Positions 40,728 through 49,790 of a DNA stretch of 64,000 nucleotides are shown piece by piece. Made by a program: the position numbers and the translations under genes. This stretch comes from Georgenia_B sunbinii (GTDB lineage: Bacteria; Actinomycetota; Actinomycetes; Actinomycetales; Actinomycetaceae). The stretch lies in assembly GCF_036421855.1 (NCBI RefSeq), contig NZ_JAZGOK010000005.1; one strand, given 5' to 3'. Below the pieces are notes generated by a model. That model did no database searches, had not been told where the DNA came from, and was given only the letters and a program-made list of their open reading frames with translations. How positions within the stretch are numbered: position 1 is the stretch's first letter; every line of letters begins with the position of its first letter.

Positions 40728-43280
40728 CTACACGGTCATCTTCCGCTGGCGGATGGCGACCACCGCAGCGCCGCCGGAGACCAGCAGCAGCAGTGCGAGG
40801 ACGACGACGGCGGCCGCCCCCTCCGCGCCGGTCTGCGCCAGGTCGACGTCGGTACCGTCGCCGGTGCCGCCGTCTGCCGCATCATCGGACCCGTCACCAC
40901 CGGGTGCGGGGTCATCCTCGGGCCTCGGGACGTCGTCACCCGGGTGCTCGGGCGCCGGCGTCGCGTCGTCGGTCGGCGACGGCGTCGGGGCCGGCTCCGT
41001 GTCGACCGCGAGCACGGTCAGCGCGGCGCTCAGCGGCGCCGACCGGCGCTCGCCGAAGCCCTGCGTCACGACAAGGTCGTGCGTCCCGGCGGCCAGCTCG
41101 GCGTCGGCCGGCTCGAGGACCGCGGTCCACGTGCCGTCCTCGGCGACGACGGACTCCGCCCGAGCCGCGCCCTCGACCACCACCGTCGTGCCGGCCAGCC
41201 CGGTGCCGGTCAGCTGCGGCAGGGGAGCGCCCTCGTCGGTCGCGGCCGCGTCCGCGGTGAGGGTGAAGTCCGCCTCGAGGTCGGGGCGGGCGGTGAGCCA
41301 CTCGTCCGCGCCGGTGGGGCGGTCGATGATGCGGGTCTCCCCCACGCAGCCGTGCCAGCCGTTCGCCGCGCTGTCGTCGACCCAGTCCGCGCCGATGATC
41401 CACGGCATGCCCTCGTTGAAGCTCATGCCGCCGGTGCCGGTCGAGTTGCGCAGCACCGGGGCGCCGTCGATGAACATCGTCGTCGACCCGGCCTGCACAT
41501 CGTTGACGACCGCGACGTGCAGCCAGCGGCCGACGAGGATCTCGCCGGACCACGCGGTGCGGTCACCGACGGTGGTGTCAGCCGGCACCTCGGTCCACTG
41601 GAACTCCTTGAGGTTGGAGATGCCCAGCGCCGTCGGGGAGGCGGTGAAGTCCCACTGCGACCACGGCATGCCGTCGAGGGTGGAGCGGTTGCCGCTGCGG
41701 GTCAGCGCCTTGCTCCACTGGTTCGCGTCGACCGACCAGTCGTCGGCCACCTGCACGAAGGTCTCGATGGTGTAGCCGCCGTCGAGCTCGGCGTCGTTGA
41801 CCGCCGCGTCCACGCCGGTGCTGAGGTAGCTGAAGCGCTCGGTGGTGCGGTCGCTCTCGGCGAAGCAGACCGCGGCGCCGTCGGCGGAGAACGCGTGGCC
41901 CTCGTCGGTGACCGTCACGTCGTCGAGCTGGGCCGTCGGTGAGCCCGACGCTGCCAGTGCCGCCCGGTGGAGGTCGTTGCCGCCACCGCTGATGTCCGGC
42001 ACCGCGGCGCCCTCGGCGAGCACGCCGTCGGCGCCCGCGTCGGCCTCGCTCGGCCGCCAGTGGGCGAGGGTGCCCTCGGCGCGCACGAAGTCCTCGGCCG
42101 ACCCGGGCAGCGAGTTGAGGACCGGGTCGGGGCCCTCGAAGCCGTCGAGCAGGAGCTGGCGGGCGCGCTGCGACAGCGACGGGTACTGGCCGTCGCCGGG
42201 CCCGAAGTCCGGCGCGAAGTCGCCGAACCGCTCGGCGAAGTCGATGTCGAAGACGTACTGCTGGGTGGGTCCCTCGAGGAAGGGCTGGTCGTAGGGGGTC
42301 AGCACGTCCTGCGGCTTGGCCACCACCCACGGCGACGCCGTCTGGACGGCGATCTGGTCGTTGTCGAGGTCGAACTCGAACAGTCCGAGGTAGCCGTTGC
42401 CGCCGTCGTACGCCATCTGGTGGTCCATGAGCACCTGGGTGACGCCGTTGCCCGCGTCGTTGAGGCGGGTCTGGTAGGTGGTGCCGTGGAAGTGGCCGTT
42501 GAGGGTGAGGAAGATCTGGTCGTTGCCCGAGATCAGCTTCTCCCACAGCTCGTCGCCGTAGGCGGTGTCCACCGGCGAGACGCCGTCGCTCGCGACACTG
42601 ATCAGCGAGTGCGTGGTGAGGATGGTGGGCAGCGTGGGGTTGGCGGCCATCACCTCGTCCGCCCAGGCGATCGTCTCGTCCGACGCGCGCCAGGTCAGCG
42701 CGAGCACGAGGAAGCGCTGCCCCTCGGCCTCGAAGATCTGGTACTGGCTCAGCCCGGTCTCGTCGGTGCCGCCGTCGGTGTGCTGCGCCTGCGCGCGCTC
42801 GGGCCCGAACCAGTCGAGGTAGGGCTCGGCGGCAAGGTCGTAGTCGCGGTCGGTGAGACGGTCGTCGGGGGTCAGCAGGTCGTGGTTGCCGGGCAGGACC
42901 GAGTAGGCGAGACCGCCGTCCTCGAGCGTCGCCATCGCGGCGTCGGCCGCCCGCCACTCGCTGTCCACCCCGGCGCGGTCGACGACGTCGCCCACGTGCG
43001 CGACGAACGGGATGTTGAGCTCGTCCTGCACCTCGACGAGCCACTCCGTCTGCGCCGCGAACGGGTTGGTGCCGTGGCGCGGCCCGAACTGGTCGTCGGC
43101 GTAGCGCGAGTAGAACTGCGTGTCCGGCAGCACCGCGAGGGTGAATCGTGAGCCCGGGTCCTCGGCGTTCACCGCAGCCTCGGCGGGGGTGGCCGCACCG
43201 GGGGCCACCACGACGGCGCCGGCTGCTGCGAGCACGGTGGCGGTGGCCAGGCACCTGGTCAATGAGCGTCGTCGACGCAC
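40728..43280 (-). CDS. Secreted wall-anchored metallophosphoesterase with LamG domain
   Basis: This is an 850-aa exported protein. A signal peptide (LATATVLAAAGAVVVAPGAATPAEA) precedes a calcineurin-like phosphoesterase: LAVLPDTQFYS (DTQ), HVGDVVDRAG (GDxxD), VLPGNHDLL (GNHD), THSLI and NGHFHG (GHxH). About residue 440 onward is a LamG/concanavalin-like domain (DGGYTIETFVQVADDW...WLHVAVVNDV...FIDGAPVLRNS). A Thr/Pro/Asp stalk leads to LAQTG, a hydrophobic span and RQRK. LAxTG is the signal of class E sortases. The GTG at 43280 follows GGGAGAAAC. It probably hydrolyses phosphodiesters, nucleotides or phosphoester polymers outside the cell. Confidence 0.9.
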   Translation of the reverse strand: MRRRRSLTRCLATATVLAAAGAVVVAPGAATPAEAAVNAEDPGSRFTLAVLPDTQFYSRYADDQFGPRHGTNPFAAQTEWLVEVQDELNIPFVAHVGDVVDRAGVDSEWRAADAAMATLEDGGLAYSVLPGNHDLLTPDDRLTDRDYDLAAEPYLDWFGPERAQAQHTDGGTDETGLSQYQIFEAEGQRFLVLALTWRASDETIAWADEVMAANPTLPTILTTHSLISVASDGVSPVDTAYGDELWEKLISGNDQIFLTLNGHFHGTTYQTRLNDAGNGVTQVLMDHQMAYDGGNGYLGLFEFDLDNDQIAVQTASPWVVAKPQDVLTPYDQPFLEGPTQQYVFDIDFAERFGDFAPDFGPGDGQYPSLSQRARQLLLDGFEGPDPVLNSLPGSAEDFVRAEGTLAHWRPSEADAGADGVLAEGAAVPDISGGGNDLHRAALAASGSPTAQLDDVTVTDEGHAFSADGAAVCFAESDRTTERFSYLSTGVDAAVNDAELDGGYTIETFVQVADDWSVDANQWSKALTRSGNRSTLDGMPWSQWDFTASPTALGISNLKEFQWTEVPADTTVGDRTAWSGEILVGRWLHVAVVNDVQAGSTTMFIDGAPVLRNSTGTGGMSFNEGMPWIIGADWVDDSAANGWHGCVGETRIIDRPTGADEWLTARPDLEADFTLTADAAATDEGAPLPQLTGTGLAGTTVVVEGAARAESVVAEDGTWTAVLEPADAELAAGTHDLVVTQGFGERRSAPLSAALTVLAVDTEPAPTPSPTDDATPAPEHPGDDVPRPEDDPAPGGDGSDDAADGGTGDGTDVDLAQTGAEGAAAVVVLALLLLVSGGAAVVAIRQRKMTV

Positions 43281-43517
43281 GTTTCTCCCATCCTTGATGA
43301 TCGGCCCCCGGGCACGGGAGCCCGGCGCAGCCAATCACCGCGGGGCGAACAGCGGGTGTCGCGACGACGGCGCGATCATGAACGACGGCGGGGCAGCGCG
43401 ACAAATGGCCACCCGGGCGTATCCAGGGGGAATAGACCGGCGCGCCGTAGCCTTGCCACTAATGATTGATGATCTTTCGGGCGGATTTGCCGCCTTCACA
43501 AGGAAGGAATTGCTGAC

Positions 43518-44207
43518 TTGGTCGTCTATAACGAACTCATCGCCATCACGGCGGGCGCAGGCCTGCTGGGCTTCGCGAAGTTCCTCTCGGACCTCATCCG
43601 CAACGAGCGGATCCGCAGCGAGGGCTGGGCGGCGTTCTTCGGCGTCACCGGCCTGCTGCTCTTCATCCTGGGTCTGCACACCACGGTGACCTGGCCCTAC
43701 GGCGGCGACGGCTTCGAGTACGCAAACATCGCCTTCGGCCAGCCGGCGGCGGGCTTCGGCGCGCTGCTCCTGGCGGCCGCGATCTACCTGTGGCGTCACC
43801 GCTCGGACTTCGACGGCGAGATCGAGGTCGCCAACACCAAGACCCTCGAGTCACTCAAGCCGACCAGCATCTTCGTCGGCGTGCTCGGCCTGGGGATGGC
43901 CGTCATCGCGATCTCGTTGGTCCGCTACCAGCTCGGTGCCGCTCCGCCGGAGGAGCCGATCACCGGGCGCTTCGGCCACCTACCGCTCATCGAGGCGATC
44001 TTCCTCGGTGGCCTGTGGGGCGTCGTCGCCCTCGGTGCGCTGCTCTTCGCCATCGCGTTCTGGACCAACCGGCCGCGGCTGCTGCGCTGGGCGGTGTGGG
44101 CCTTCCTGCTCGGTGGTATCGCCTTCACACTGTTCGGTGCGCTGAACTTCTACACGCACATGGGCATGTACTACAACATCGCCAACGACACGATGATCAA
44201 GTGGTAG
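43518..44207 (+). CDS. DUF981 family membrane protein
   Basis: This is a 229-aa integral membrane protein with about six or seven spans (NELIAITAGAGLLGFAKFL, AAFFGVTGLLLFILGLH, PAAGFGALLLAAAIYLW, TSIFVGVLGLGMAVIAISLV, LIEAIFLGGLWGVVALGALLFAIAFW, AVWAFLLGGIAFTLFGALN) and the C-terminal HMGMYYNI. This is the DUF981 pattern. The function is unknown; His/Met-rich turns (TTVTWPYGGDG, HMGMYYN) might bind metal. The start codon is TTG at 43518, with AAGGAAGGAA about 8 nt upstream; no other start gives a family-length protein. It is monocistronic. Confidence 0.8.
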   Translation: MVVYNELIAITAGAGLLGFAKFLSDLIRNERIRSEGWAAFFGVTGLLLFILGLHTTVTWPYGGDGFEYANIAFGQPAAGFGALLLAAAIYLWRHRSDFDGEIEVANTKTLESLKPTSIFVGVLGLGMAVIAISLVRYQLGAAPPEEPITGRFGHLPLIEAIFLGGLWGVVALGALLFAIAFWTNRPRLLRWAVWAFLLGGIAFTLFGALNFYTHMGMYYNIANDTMIKW

Positions 44208-44224
44208 CCCACTGATCTGACACG

Positions 44225-44268
44225 CGAGCGAGGGCCGTCCGGCGACTGATCCGGGCGGCCTTCGCTCG
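44225..44268. terminator. Bidirectional hairpin terminator
   Basis: Arms CGAGCGAGGGCCGTCCGG and CCGGGCGGCCTTCGCTCG pair over 18 positions with two G-U-compatible differences. They lie between the convergent DUF981 and MarR genes; the CGAGCGAGGGCCG sequence also appears before the hairpin at 46334. Confidence 0.75.
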
Positions 44269-44295
44269 TTCCGTCACGCCCGACGACGACGAGCG

Positions 44296-44760
44296 TCAGC
44301 CCGCCGGGCGCGGCCAGGCCCGCCCGGAACGCTGCTCGACGGCGCGGTTGAGGCGGCCCAGGAGACTGCCGAGAGCCACACGGTCCGCCTCGGTCCAGTC
44401 GGCCGTCAGCGCTGCGAGCGCCTCGCGGCTGGCGGCGCGCTCCTCCTCGAGTGCCCGCTCTCCGGTGCCGGTGATGCGGAACTTGCGGGCCACCCCGCCG
44501 TCGGGGTCCGGGATCCGCTCGGCGTAGTGGTCCCGCAGGAGCGCGGCGGTCTGCCGGTTGAGCGTGGAGGCGTCGAGGCCGGTGATAGCGCTCAGCTGCC
44601 TGATGCTCGCGGGACCACCGACCTGGAGCAGCGCGAGCAGGGTGTAGGCGCTGGTGTCGAGCACGCCCTGGCTCCGGCGGGACCGGCCCGGGAGCGAGGT
44701 CAGGTGACGCCCGAACACCATGGCCTCGTACTCGACGGCGACGATCGGATCGCAGGTCAT
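44296..44760 (-). CDS. MarR family transcriptional regulator
   Basis: This is a 154-aa winged-helix protein. It has the MarR core DTSAYTLLALLQVGGPASIRQLSAITGLDASTLNRQTAALLRDHYAERIPDPDGGVARKFRITGTGERAL and a helical dimerisation C-terminus. It is divergent from an EmrB-type exporter, with overlapping palindromes between them. It should therefore repress the exporter and itself until a toxic ligand binds; this is inferred from gene order. ATGs at 44760 and 44766 are both in frame; neither has a strong site. Confidence 0.9.
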   Translation of the reverse strand: MTCDPIVAVEYEAMVFGRHLTSLPGRSRRSQGVLDTSAYTLLALLQVGGPASIRQLSAITGLDASTLNRQTAALLRDHYAERIPDPDGGVARKFRITGTGERALEEERAASREALAALTADWTEADRVALGSLLGRLNRAVEQRSGRAWPRPAG

Positions 44761-44785
44761 GTCCATAGTCTGGCATCTCTTTGTG

Positions 44786-44801
44786 CATCGTGCATACGAT
44801 G
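44786..44801. promoter_or_regulatory. Operator candidate between marR and the exporter
   Basis: CATCGTGCATACGATG has perfect 6-bp arms around GCAT. It is overlapped by a second, looser dyad ACGATGTGTATCGT. TACGAT (44795-44800), a possible -10 for the exporter, lies within it, so binding would block transcription. The exporter ATG follows 11 nt later. Confidence 0.6.
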
Positions 44802-44811
44802 TGTATCGTGC

Positions 44812-46302
44812 ATGTTCGTGACGGTACTCCAGACGAGCGAATCCTCGGCAGACTCCTCCCAGGTGGGCACCAAGCCCGGCACGATCGTCGCCGTCCTCGC
44901 CGTCGCGGGCATCGTCATCTCTCTGGCCCAGACCCTGGTGGTGCCGATCATCGGCATCCTGCCGCAGATCTTCGACACCTCCGCCGCCAACACGTCGTGG
45001 GTCATCACGGTGACCCTGCTGGTGGGCGCGGTGTCGACCCCGGTCGTCGGCCGGCTGGCGGACATGTACGGCAAGAAGCGCATGCTCCTCGTCGCGATCG
45101 TCCCGTTCGTCCTCGGGTCGATCGTCTGCGCGGTCGCACCCAACGTCGTCGTCATGATCGTCGGCCGCGGCCTCCAGGGACTGGCGACCGGAATCGTGCC
45201 GCTCGGCATCTCCCTGCTGCATGACGTGCTGCCCAAGGAGAAGGTCGGCAGCGCCATCGCCCTCATGAGCTCCTCGATGGGGATCGGCGGAGCCCTCGGC
45301 CTGCCGGTCGCGGCCGCGGTCACCGAGTTCACCAGCTGGCGGGTGCTGTTCTGGGCAACCGCCGGCGCTGCCGCGGTGCTCGCCGTCGTCGTCTGGCGCA
45401 CCATCCCCGCGCACCGGCCCCACGGCAACGTTCACAGCTTCGACTACGTCGGGGCGGCCGGCCTCGCCGCGGCGCTCGTCACGCTGCTGCTCGGCGTGTC
45501 CAAGGGCGCCGAGTGGGGCTGGACCAGCGGCACCACCCTCGGCTGCTTCGCGGCGGCCGTCGCGCTGCTGACGATGTGGGGCTGGTACGAGCTGCGCCGT
45601 CGGGGCCCGCTCGTCGACCTGCGCACCGCGGCGACGCCGGTCGTGCTGCTGACCAACATCGCCTCGATCCTCATCGGCTTCGCGATGTACTCGATGAACC
45701 TCATCGTGCCGCAGGTCATGCAGCTACCGGTCGAGACCGGCTACGGCCTCGGCCAGTCGATGATCCAGATGGGCCTGTGGATCGCCCCGATGGGCATCGG
45801 CATGATGGCGGTCTCCAACGTCGGCGCGCGGATCAGTCGCCACCACGGCCCGAAGGTGACGCTCACCCTTGCCGGCATCGTCATCGCCGCCGGCTACGGC
45901 GCCACCGCGCTCGTCCTCGCCACCGTCGGCAACCGGCCGGTCGGCGACACCTCCCCCGTCATCGGCACGCTGCTGCTGCTCCTCGTGACCACGCTCGTCG
46001 TCGGCTGCGGCATCGGGTTCGCCTTCGGCGCGATGCCGGCGCTGATCATGAGCGCCGTGCCGGCCCACGAGAAGGCCGCGGCGAACGGCCTCAACTCCCT
46101 CATGCGCGCGATCGGCACCTCGGTCTCCGCCGCGGTCGTCGGCGCCGTGCTCGGCTCGATGACCCACGCCGTCGGCGGCCACCTCATCCCGGCACTGCCC
46201 GGGTTCATCGTCGCGCTGCTCATCGGCTGCGCCGGCGCGCTCGTCGCAGCCGGCATCGCAGCGGCCATCCCGAACAGTGCGAAGGCGGGCACCGCACGCT
46301 GA
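44812..46302 (+). CDS. MFS drug exporter, DHA2 (EmrB/QacA) type
   Basis: This is a 496-aa transporter with about fourteen spans. It has motif A as GRLADMYGKKRMLLVAIVPFVLG, motif C (drug-proton antiporters) as GIGGALGLPVAAAVTEFTSWRVLFW, and later spans matching EmrB proteins. The ATG at 44812 follows a TACGAT box at a distance of only 11 nt, so the leader is very short or absent. It should export small toxic compounds in exchange for protons and be repressed by the divergent MarR protein. Frames reading from 44527 would run through the marR gene and are not used. Confidence 0.92.
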   Translation: MFVTVLQTSESSADSSQVGTKPGTIVAVLAVAGIVISLAQTLVVPIIGILPQIFDTSAANTSWVITVTLLVGAVSTPVVGRLADMYGKKRMLLVAIVPFVLGSIVCAVAPNVVVMIVGRGLQGLATGIVPLGISLLHDVLPKEKVGSAIALMSSSMGIGGALGLPVAAAVTEFTSWRVLFWATAGAAAVLAVVVWRTIPAHRPHGNVHSFDYVGAAGLAAALVTLLLGVSKGAEWGWTSGTTLGCFAAAVALLTMWGWYELRRRGPLVDLRTAATPVVLLTNIASILIGFAMYSMNLIVPQVMQLPVETGYGLGQSMIQMGLWIAPMGIGMMAVSNVGARISRHHGPKVTLTLAGIVIAAGYGATALVLATVGNRPVGDTSPVIGTLLLLLVTTLVVGCGIGFAFGAMPALIMSAVPAHEKAAANGLNSLMRAIGTSVSAAVVGAVLGSMTHAVGGHLIPALPGFIVALLIGCAGALVAAGIAAAIPNSAKAGTAR

Positions 46303-46333
46303 TCTGTCACTCGAGCGAGGGCCGCCCGGTCGT

Positions 46334-46378
46334 TAGGTGCGTGGTTGTGGTCGGTGGCCGACCAGAACCACACACCTA
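46334..46378. terminator. Large hairpin between exporter and gltX
   Basis: TAGGTGCGTGGTTGTGGTCGG faces CCGACCAGAACCACACACCTA, giving about 21 pairs with two mismatches and a 3-nt loop. It lies between convergent genes and probably terminates both. It is unusually long for a terminator and starts TTAGGT like the repeat at 50017, so it may be a related mobile palindrome. Confidence 0.65.
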
Positions 46379-46449
46379 CGCGCTGGCGGCCGCGTCCGCC
46401 CGGCGACGTCGGGCCGGGCCGACGGCGACGTCGACCCGGACCCGGCGAC

Positions 46450-47973
46450 CTACAGCTGCGCCCGCAGCCCGCGCAGCCGCACCAGCGAGGACTCCTGGCC
46501 GAGGATCTCCATCGACTCGAACAGCGGCGGCGAGACGCGACGGCCGGTGATCCCCACGCGCAGCGGCGCGAAGGCGAACTTCGGCTTGATCCCCATCTCG
46601 TCGACGAGCACCGCCCGCAGCGCCTCCTGCTGCGCCTCCGGCGAGAAGTCCGCGAGCCCGGCGAGCACCTCGATCGACCGGTCGAGCACCTCGGCGGCCT
46701 CGGGGCGCAGCGCCGCGAGGGACGCCTCCTCGACGACGACGTCCTCGTCGGCCACGAACAGGAAGCCGAGCATGCCCGGCGCCTCGCCGAGCAGGGTCAT
46801 CCGCTCCTGCACCAGCGGGGCCGACGCCGTCAGCAGCTCCTGGAACGTCGGGGACAGGTCGGCGAATGACGCGGCCGGCACCACGCCGGCGTCGTGCAGG
46901 TACGGCACGAGGCGGTCGCGGAAGTCCTCGGCACCGAGCAGGCGCACGTGGGTGGCGTTGATCGCCTCGGCCTTCTTGATGTCGAAGCGCGCCGGGTTCG
47001 GGTTGACGTCGGCGACGTCGAACGCCGCGACCATCTCCTCGACGGAGAAGATGTCGTTGTCCGGCGCGATCGCCCAACCGAGCAGCGCGAGGTAGTTGAG
47101 CAGCCCCTCGGGGATGAAGCCCCGCTGCCGGTGGAGGAAGAGGTTGGACTCCGGGTCACGCTTGGAGAGCTTCTTGTTGCCCTCCCCCATGACGTACGGC
47201 AGGTGCCCGAACTTCGGCATCACCGAGGCGACGCCGATGTCCAGCAGCGCGCGGTAGAGCACCACCTGGCGCGGCGTGGAGGACAGCAGGTCCTCGCCGC
47301 GCAGCACGTGGGTGATGTTCATGACGGCGTCGTCCACCGGGTTGACCAGCGTGTACAGCGGCTGGCCGTTGCCCCGCACGATGACGAAGTCCGGCACCGA
47401 GCCGCCCTTGAAGGTCACCTCGCCCCGCACGACGTCGTCGAAGGAGACGTCCTCCTCGGGCATCCGCACGCGCAGCACCGGCTGGCGGCCCTCGGCCCGG
47501 AACTCGGCCTTCTGCTCCTCGGTGAGGTCGCGGTCGAAGCCGTCGTAGCCGAGCTTGGGGTCGCGCCCCGCGGCCCGGTGGCGTGCCTCGACCTCCTCCG
47601 GGGTGGAGAAGGACTCGTAGGCGTGACCGGCCTCGACCAGCCGCGTCGCGACGTCGGCGTACAGCGCCATCCGCTGCGACTGCCGGTAGGGCTCGTGCGG
47701 CCCGCCGACCTCCACGCCCTCGTCCCAGTCCAGCCCGAGCCAGCGCATCGCGTCGAGCAGCTGCAGGTAGCTCTCCTCGGAGTCCCGCGCGGCGTCGGTG
47801 TCCTCGATCCGGAACACCATGGTGCCGCCGGTGTGCCGGGCGTACGCCCAGTTGAACAGCGCGGTACGGATGAGCCCGACGTGCGGGATCCCGGTCGGCG
47901 AAGGACAGAAGCGGACGCGGACGGCGCCGGAGCGGGCGCCGTCGTCCGTCGTGAGAGCAGAGGTATCGGTCAT
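46450..47973 (-). CDS. gltX: Glutamyl-tRNA synthetase
   Basis: This is a 507-aa class I synthetase. The HIGH-type motif is FCPSPTGIPHVGLIRTALFNWAYA and the KMSKS-type motif KKLSKRDPESNLFLHRQRGFIPEGLLNYLALLGW. The anticodon-binding helical domain fills the C-terminal third. Length and motifs are those of full bacterial enzymes. It charges tRNA-Glu and, in actinobacteria, usually also tRNA-Gln for the GatCAB amidotransferase (established for the group, not shown here). A good start is the ATG at 47973. It is monocistronic and convergent with the exporter across a large hairpin. Confidence 0.97.
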   Translation of the reverse strand: MTDTSALTTDDGARSGAVRVRFCPSPTGIPHVGLIRTALFNWAYARHTGGTMVFRIEDTDAARDSEESYLQLLDAMRWLGLDWDEGVEVGGPHEPYRQSQRMALYADVATRLVEAGHAYESFSTPEEVEARHRAAGRDPKLGYDGFDRDLTEEQKAEFRAEGRQPVLRVRMPEEDVSFDDVVRGEVTFKGGSVPDFVIVRGNGQPLYTLVNPVDDAVMNITHVLRGEDLLSSTPRQVVLYRALLDIGVASVMPKFGHLPYVMGEGNKKLSKRDPESNLFLHRQRGFIPEGLLNYLALLGWAIAPDNDIFSVEEMVAAFDVADVNPNPARFDIKKAEAINATHVRLLGAEDFRDRLVPYLHDAGVVPAASFADLSPTFQELLTASAPLVQERMTLLGEAPGMLGFLFVADEDVVVEEASLAALRPEAAEVLDRSIEVLAGLADFSPEAQQEALRAVLVDEMGIKPKFAFAPLRVGITGRRVSPPLFESMEILGQESSLVRLRGLRAQL

Positions 47974-48023
47974 GGTGGGCCCAGTCTATCGACGCGGCCC
48001 ACGCCCGTTCCCCCGGCCCGTGG

Positions 48024-48746
48024 TCAGCCCGCGTCCTGCAGCTCGAAGTACCGGTCTCCCAGCGCCTCCCAGTCCTGCGCCCCGAGCGGGGTGACCGTGC
48101 CAGCGCACTCGTGCGACCAGGGGGTCAGCTCCGCGAGCTCTTCCCCTATCGTCGCGAGCTCCTCGTCGGTCGGCAGCCGGCCCGACTCCGTGGGCGTCAT
48201 GGACAGCCGCCCGGTCAGCAGCTCGGGCAGCTCCGCGCCGGCGTCGCACGCGAGGTGCACGGCGAGCAGTCCGTCGGCCTCGACGTAGTACACGCCGGGC
48301 AGCACCTCGCTCACCTCGCCCGAGGCGAGCCGGCCGCCGTCCGGACCGAACAGCTCACGCATCCGGGTGACCTCGTCGACGAAAACCTGGCCTCCGGGAG
48401 AGCTCCACGTCCGTAGCGCGACGATCTCCACCGGCGTGTCCCCGTCGGCCCACACGATGTTGCACCGCTGGGTCACCCCGCCGACGGGCGTCACGTCGCC
48501 CACCTGCCGGACCCGCTCGGTATCCACCTCGCCGAGCAGTGCCTGGACCTGGCCGTCCGGCAGCAGCCGGCACCAGGTGTCGCCCGGAGGTACCCGACCC
48601 TCGCTAATGACCTCGTCGGGATCGGGCTCGGAGGAGCAGCCCCCGAGGCCGAGCGCGAGCACCGCGACCGTGGCCCACGCACCCGGGCGGCTCCTGCCTC
48701 CCGCGGTAGCTGCCGCGTCCGCGTGCCCACGCCTGATGCCGTTCAT
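48024..48746 (-). CDS. DUF3558-like lipoprotein
   Basis: This is a 240-aa secreted lipoprotein with lipobox ALGLGGC after a basic leader. The mature part opens with DTWCRLLPDGQVQALLGEVDTERV and has further Cys in TQRCNIVWADG, VHLACDAG and SHECAG, probably two disulfides. This resembles the DUF3558 family of actinobacterial lipoproteins. The function is unknown. The ATG at 48746 has GTGAGG close upstream. It follows the 149-aa gene with a 4-bp gap, so both belong to one transcript with the broken gene at 49197. Confidence 0.7.
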   Translation of the reverse strand: MNGIRRGHADAAATAGGRSRPGAWATVAVLALGLGGCSSEPDPDEVISEGRVPPGDTWCRLLPDGQVQALLGEVDTERVRQVGDVTPVGGVTQRCNIVWADGDTPVEIVALRTWSSPGGQVFVDEVTRMRELFGPDGGRLASGEVSEVLPGVYYVEADGLLAVHLACDAGAELPELLTGRLSMTPTESGRLPTDEELATIGEELAELTPWSHECAGTVTPLGAQDWEALGDRYFELQDAG

Positions 48747-48750
48747 CGCC

Positions 48751-49200
48751 TCACCCACCAGTGGCGTTGTAGTCGTCCGCCGCGATGACCGCACCGGACC
48801 CGGTGGCTTCCTGCACCTGGTCGTACATGATCCGAAGTACATCAGCCCCGCCGTCCTCCGCGCTGAGGAAGCTGATGAAGAACGCCTCACGTCTCGCGTC
48901 ATCCGCCCGGATCTCCTCGATGGGCATGAGCTCGCCGTCGCGGATAAAGGTTTGCAACTCCGAGAGGCCATCGGCCTCGGCCCAGGTCACCGGGTCCTTG
49001 CCCTCCTCCCACGCTCCTGCGTCGATGATCGCCGTCTCCCCCTGGTCCTGGAGCAGCGAGCAGACCAGCTGGTCCGCCCCTGCCTCGGTGCTCACCTGTC
49101 GGTCGGCGTGGTCGGTGTCGATCACCTGGTCGAGGACCGCGTCGGCCGTCAGGCCGACGGCGGCGTCGGCCGGCGCGCCAACCACCAGGATACTGCTCAC
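48751..49200 (-). CDS. Hypothetical acidic protein, 149 aa
   Basis: A soluble, acidic protein starting MSSILVVGAPADAAVGLTADAVLDQVIDTDHADRQ and ending IMYDQVQEATGSGAVIAADDYNATGG. No signal peptide and no recognisable domain. Its ATG overlaps the stop of the upstream broken gene (ATGA), and its stop lies 4 bp from the lipoprotein start, so the three were one operon. Its upstream partner and the EccC fragment beside it suggest an origin in a type VII locus, but this is only inference. One possibility is that it is an immunity-like or chaperone partner of the broken protein. Confidence 0.6.
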   Translation of the reverse strand: MSSILVVGAPADAAVGLTADAVLDQVIDTDHADRQVSTEAGADQLVCSLLQDQGETAIIDAGAWEEGKDPVTWAEADGLSELQTFIRDGELMPIEEIRADDARREAFFISFLSAEDGGADVLRIMYDQVQEATGSGAVIAADDYNATGG

Positions 49201-49790
49201 GGGGTCATGCCCACGCCCGCTCCGAGCACCTTCTTGAGGTACTCGCCGTACGCGTCCTCGTCCTCGGCCGCGTCGACCAGGACGAGCTCGGAGCTCTCCG
49301 TGAGGTAGACGAGGGAGCCGGCCCCCTCGTCCATCACCGTCACCGGTGCACGGTTCGGATCGGCGTAGGACTCGAGAGTTCGCGTTGTCGCCACGGCCGC
49401 GTTGAAGACGCGCTGCAGTGCCGGCGGGTTCTCGCGCGCGCCGGGGTTCTCCGCGGTGACCACCTGGTCTGGGCGGTCCAGCGCGAGGTCGCCGAACGTG
49501 CGCGCGAAGTTGCGGGTGGTGCTCTCGTCAAAGTGGAGGCGGTAGCCCGCTGATTCACCGGACCCTCCGGTCACCTCACCGTAGACGCTGTCGGTGCGTC
49601 GGGACGCGACAGGGCTCGGACGAAGTCCTCGATGTGGACGCTCATGACGTCCGCGGTCCCGGTCCGGCCCTGGGCAAAGGAGTACTCCCAGAGCTCGGAG
49701 CCGTTGGCGAAGGTGCCCGAGCCCACGGTGTCGACGTAGGCGTTGAGGTAGTGGCCGGCCAGCGCTTGCTCTGGTAGTCGTCACGGTCGC
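49197..49790 (-). pseudogene. Frameshifted C-terminal fragment of an unknown, possibly type VII-associated protein
   Basis: The 3' half (RLHFDESTTRNFARTFGDLALDRPDQVV... to LGAGVGMTP) reads well in one frame. Upstream of about 49590, coherent protein sequence is in another frame (AGHYLNAYVDTVGSGTFANGSELWEYSFAQG...IEDFVRALSRPD), and a third shift is likely near 49770 (AGSDRDDYQ). The 5' end runs straight into the opposite-strand EccC fragment, so the gene has lost its beginning. I do not recognise the family. The remnant's stop is still coupled to the 149-aa gene. Confidence 0.65.
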
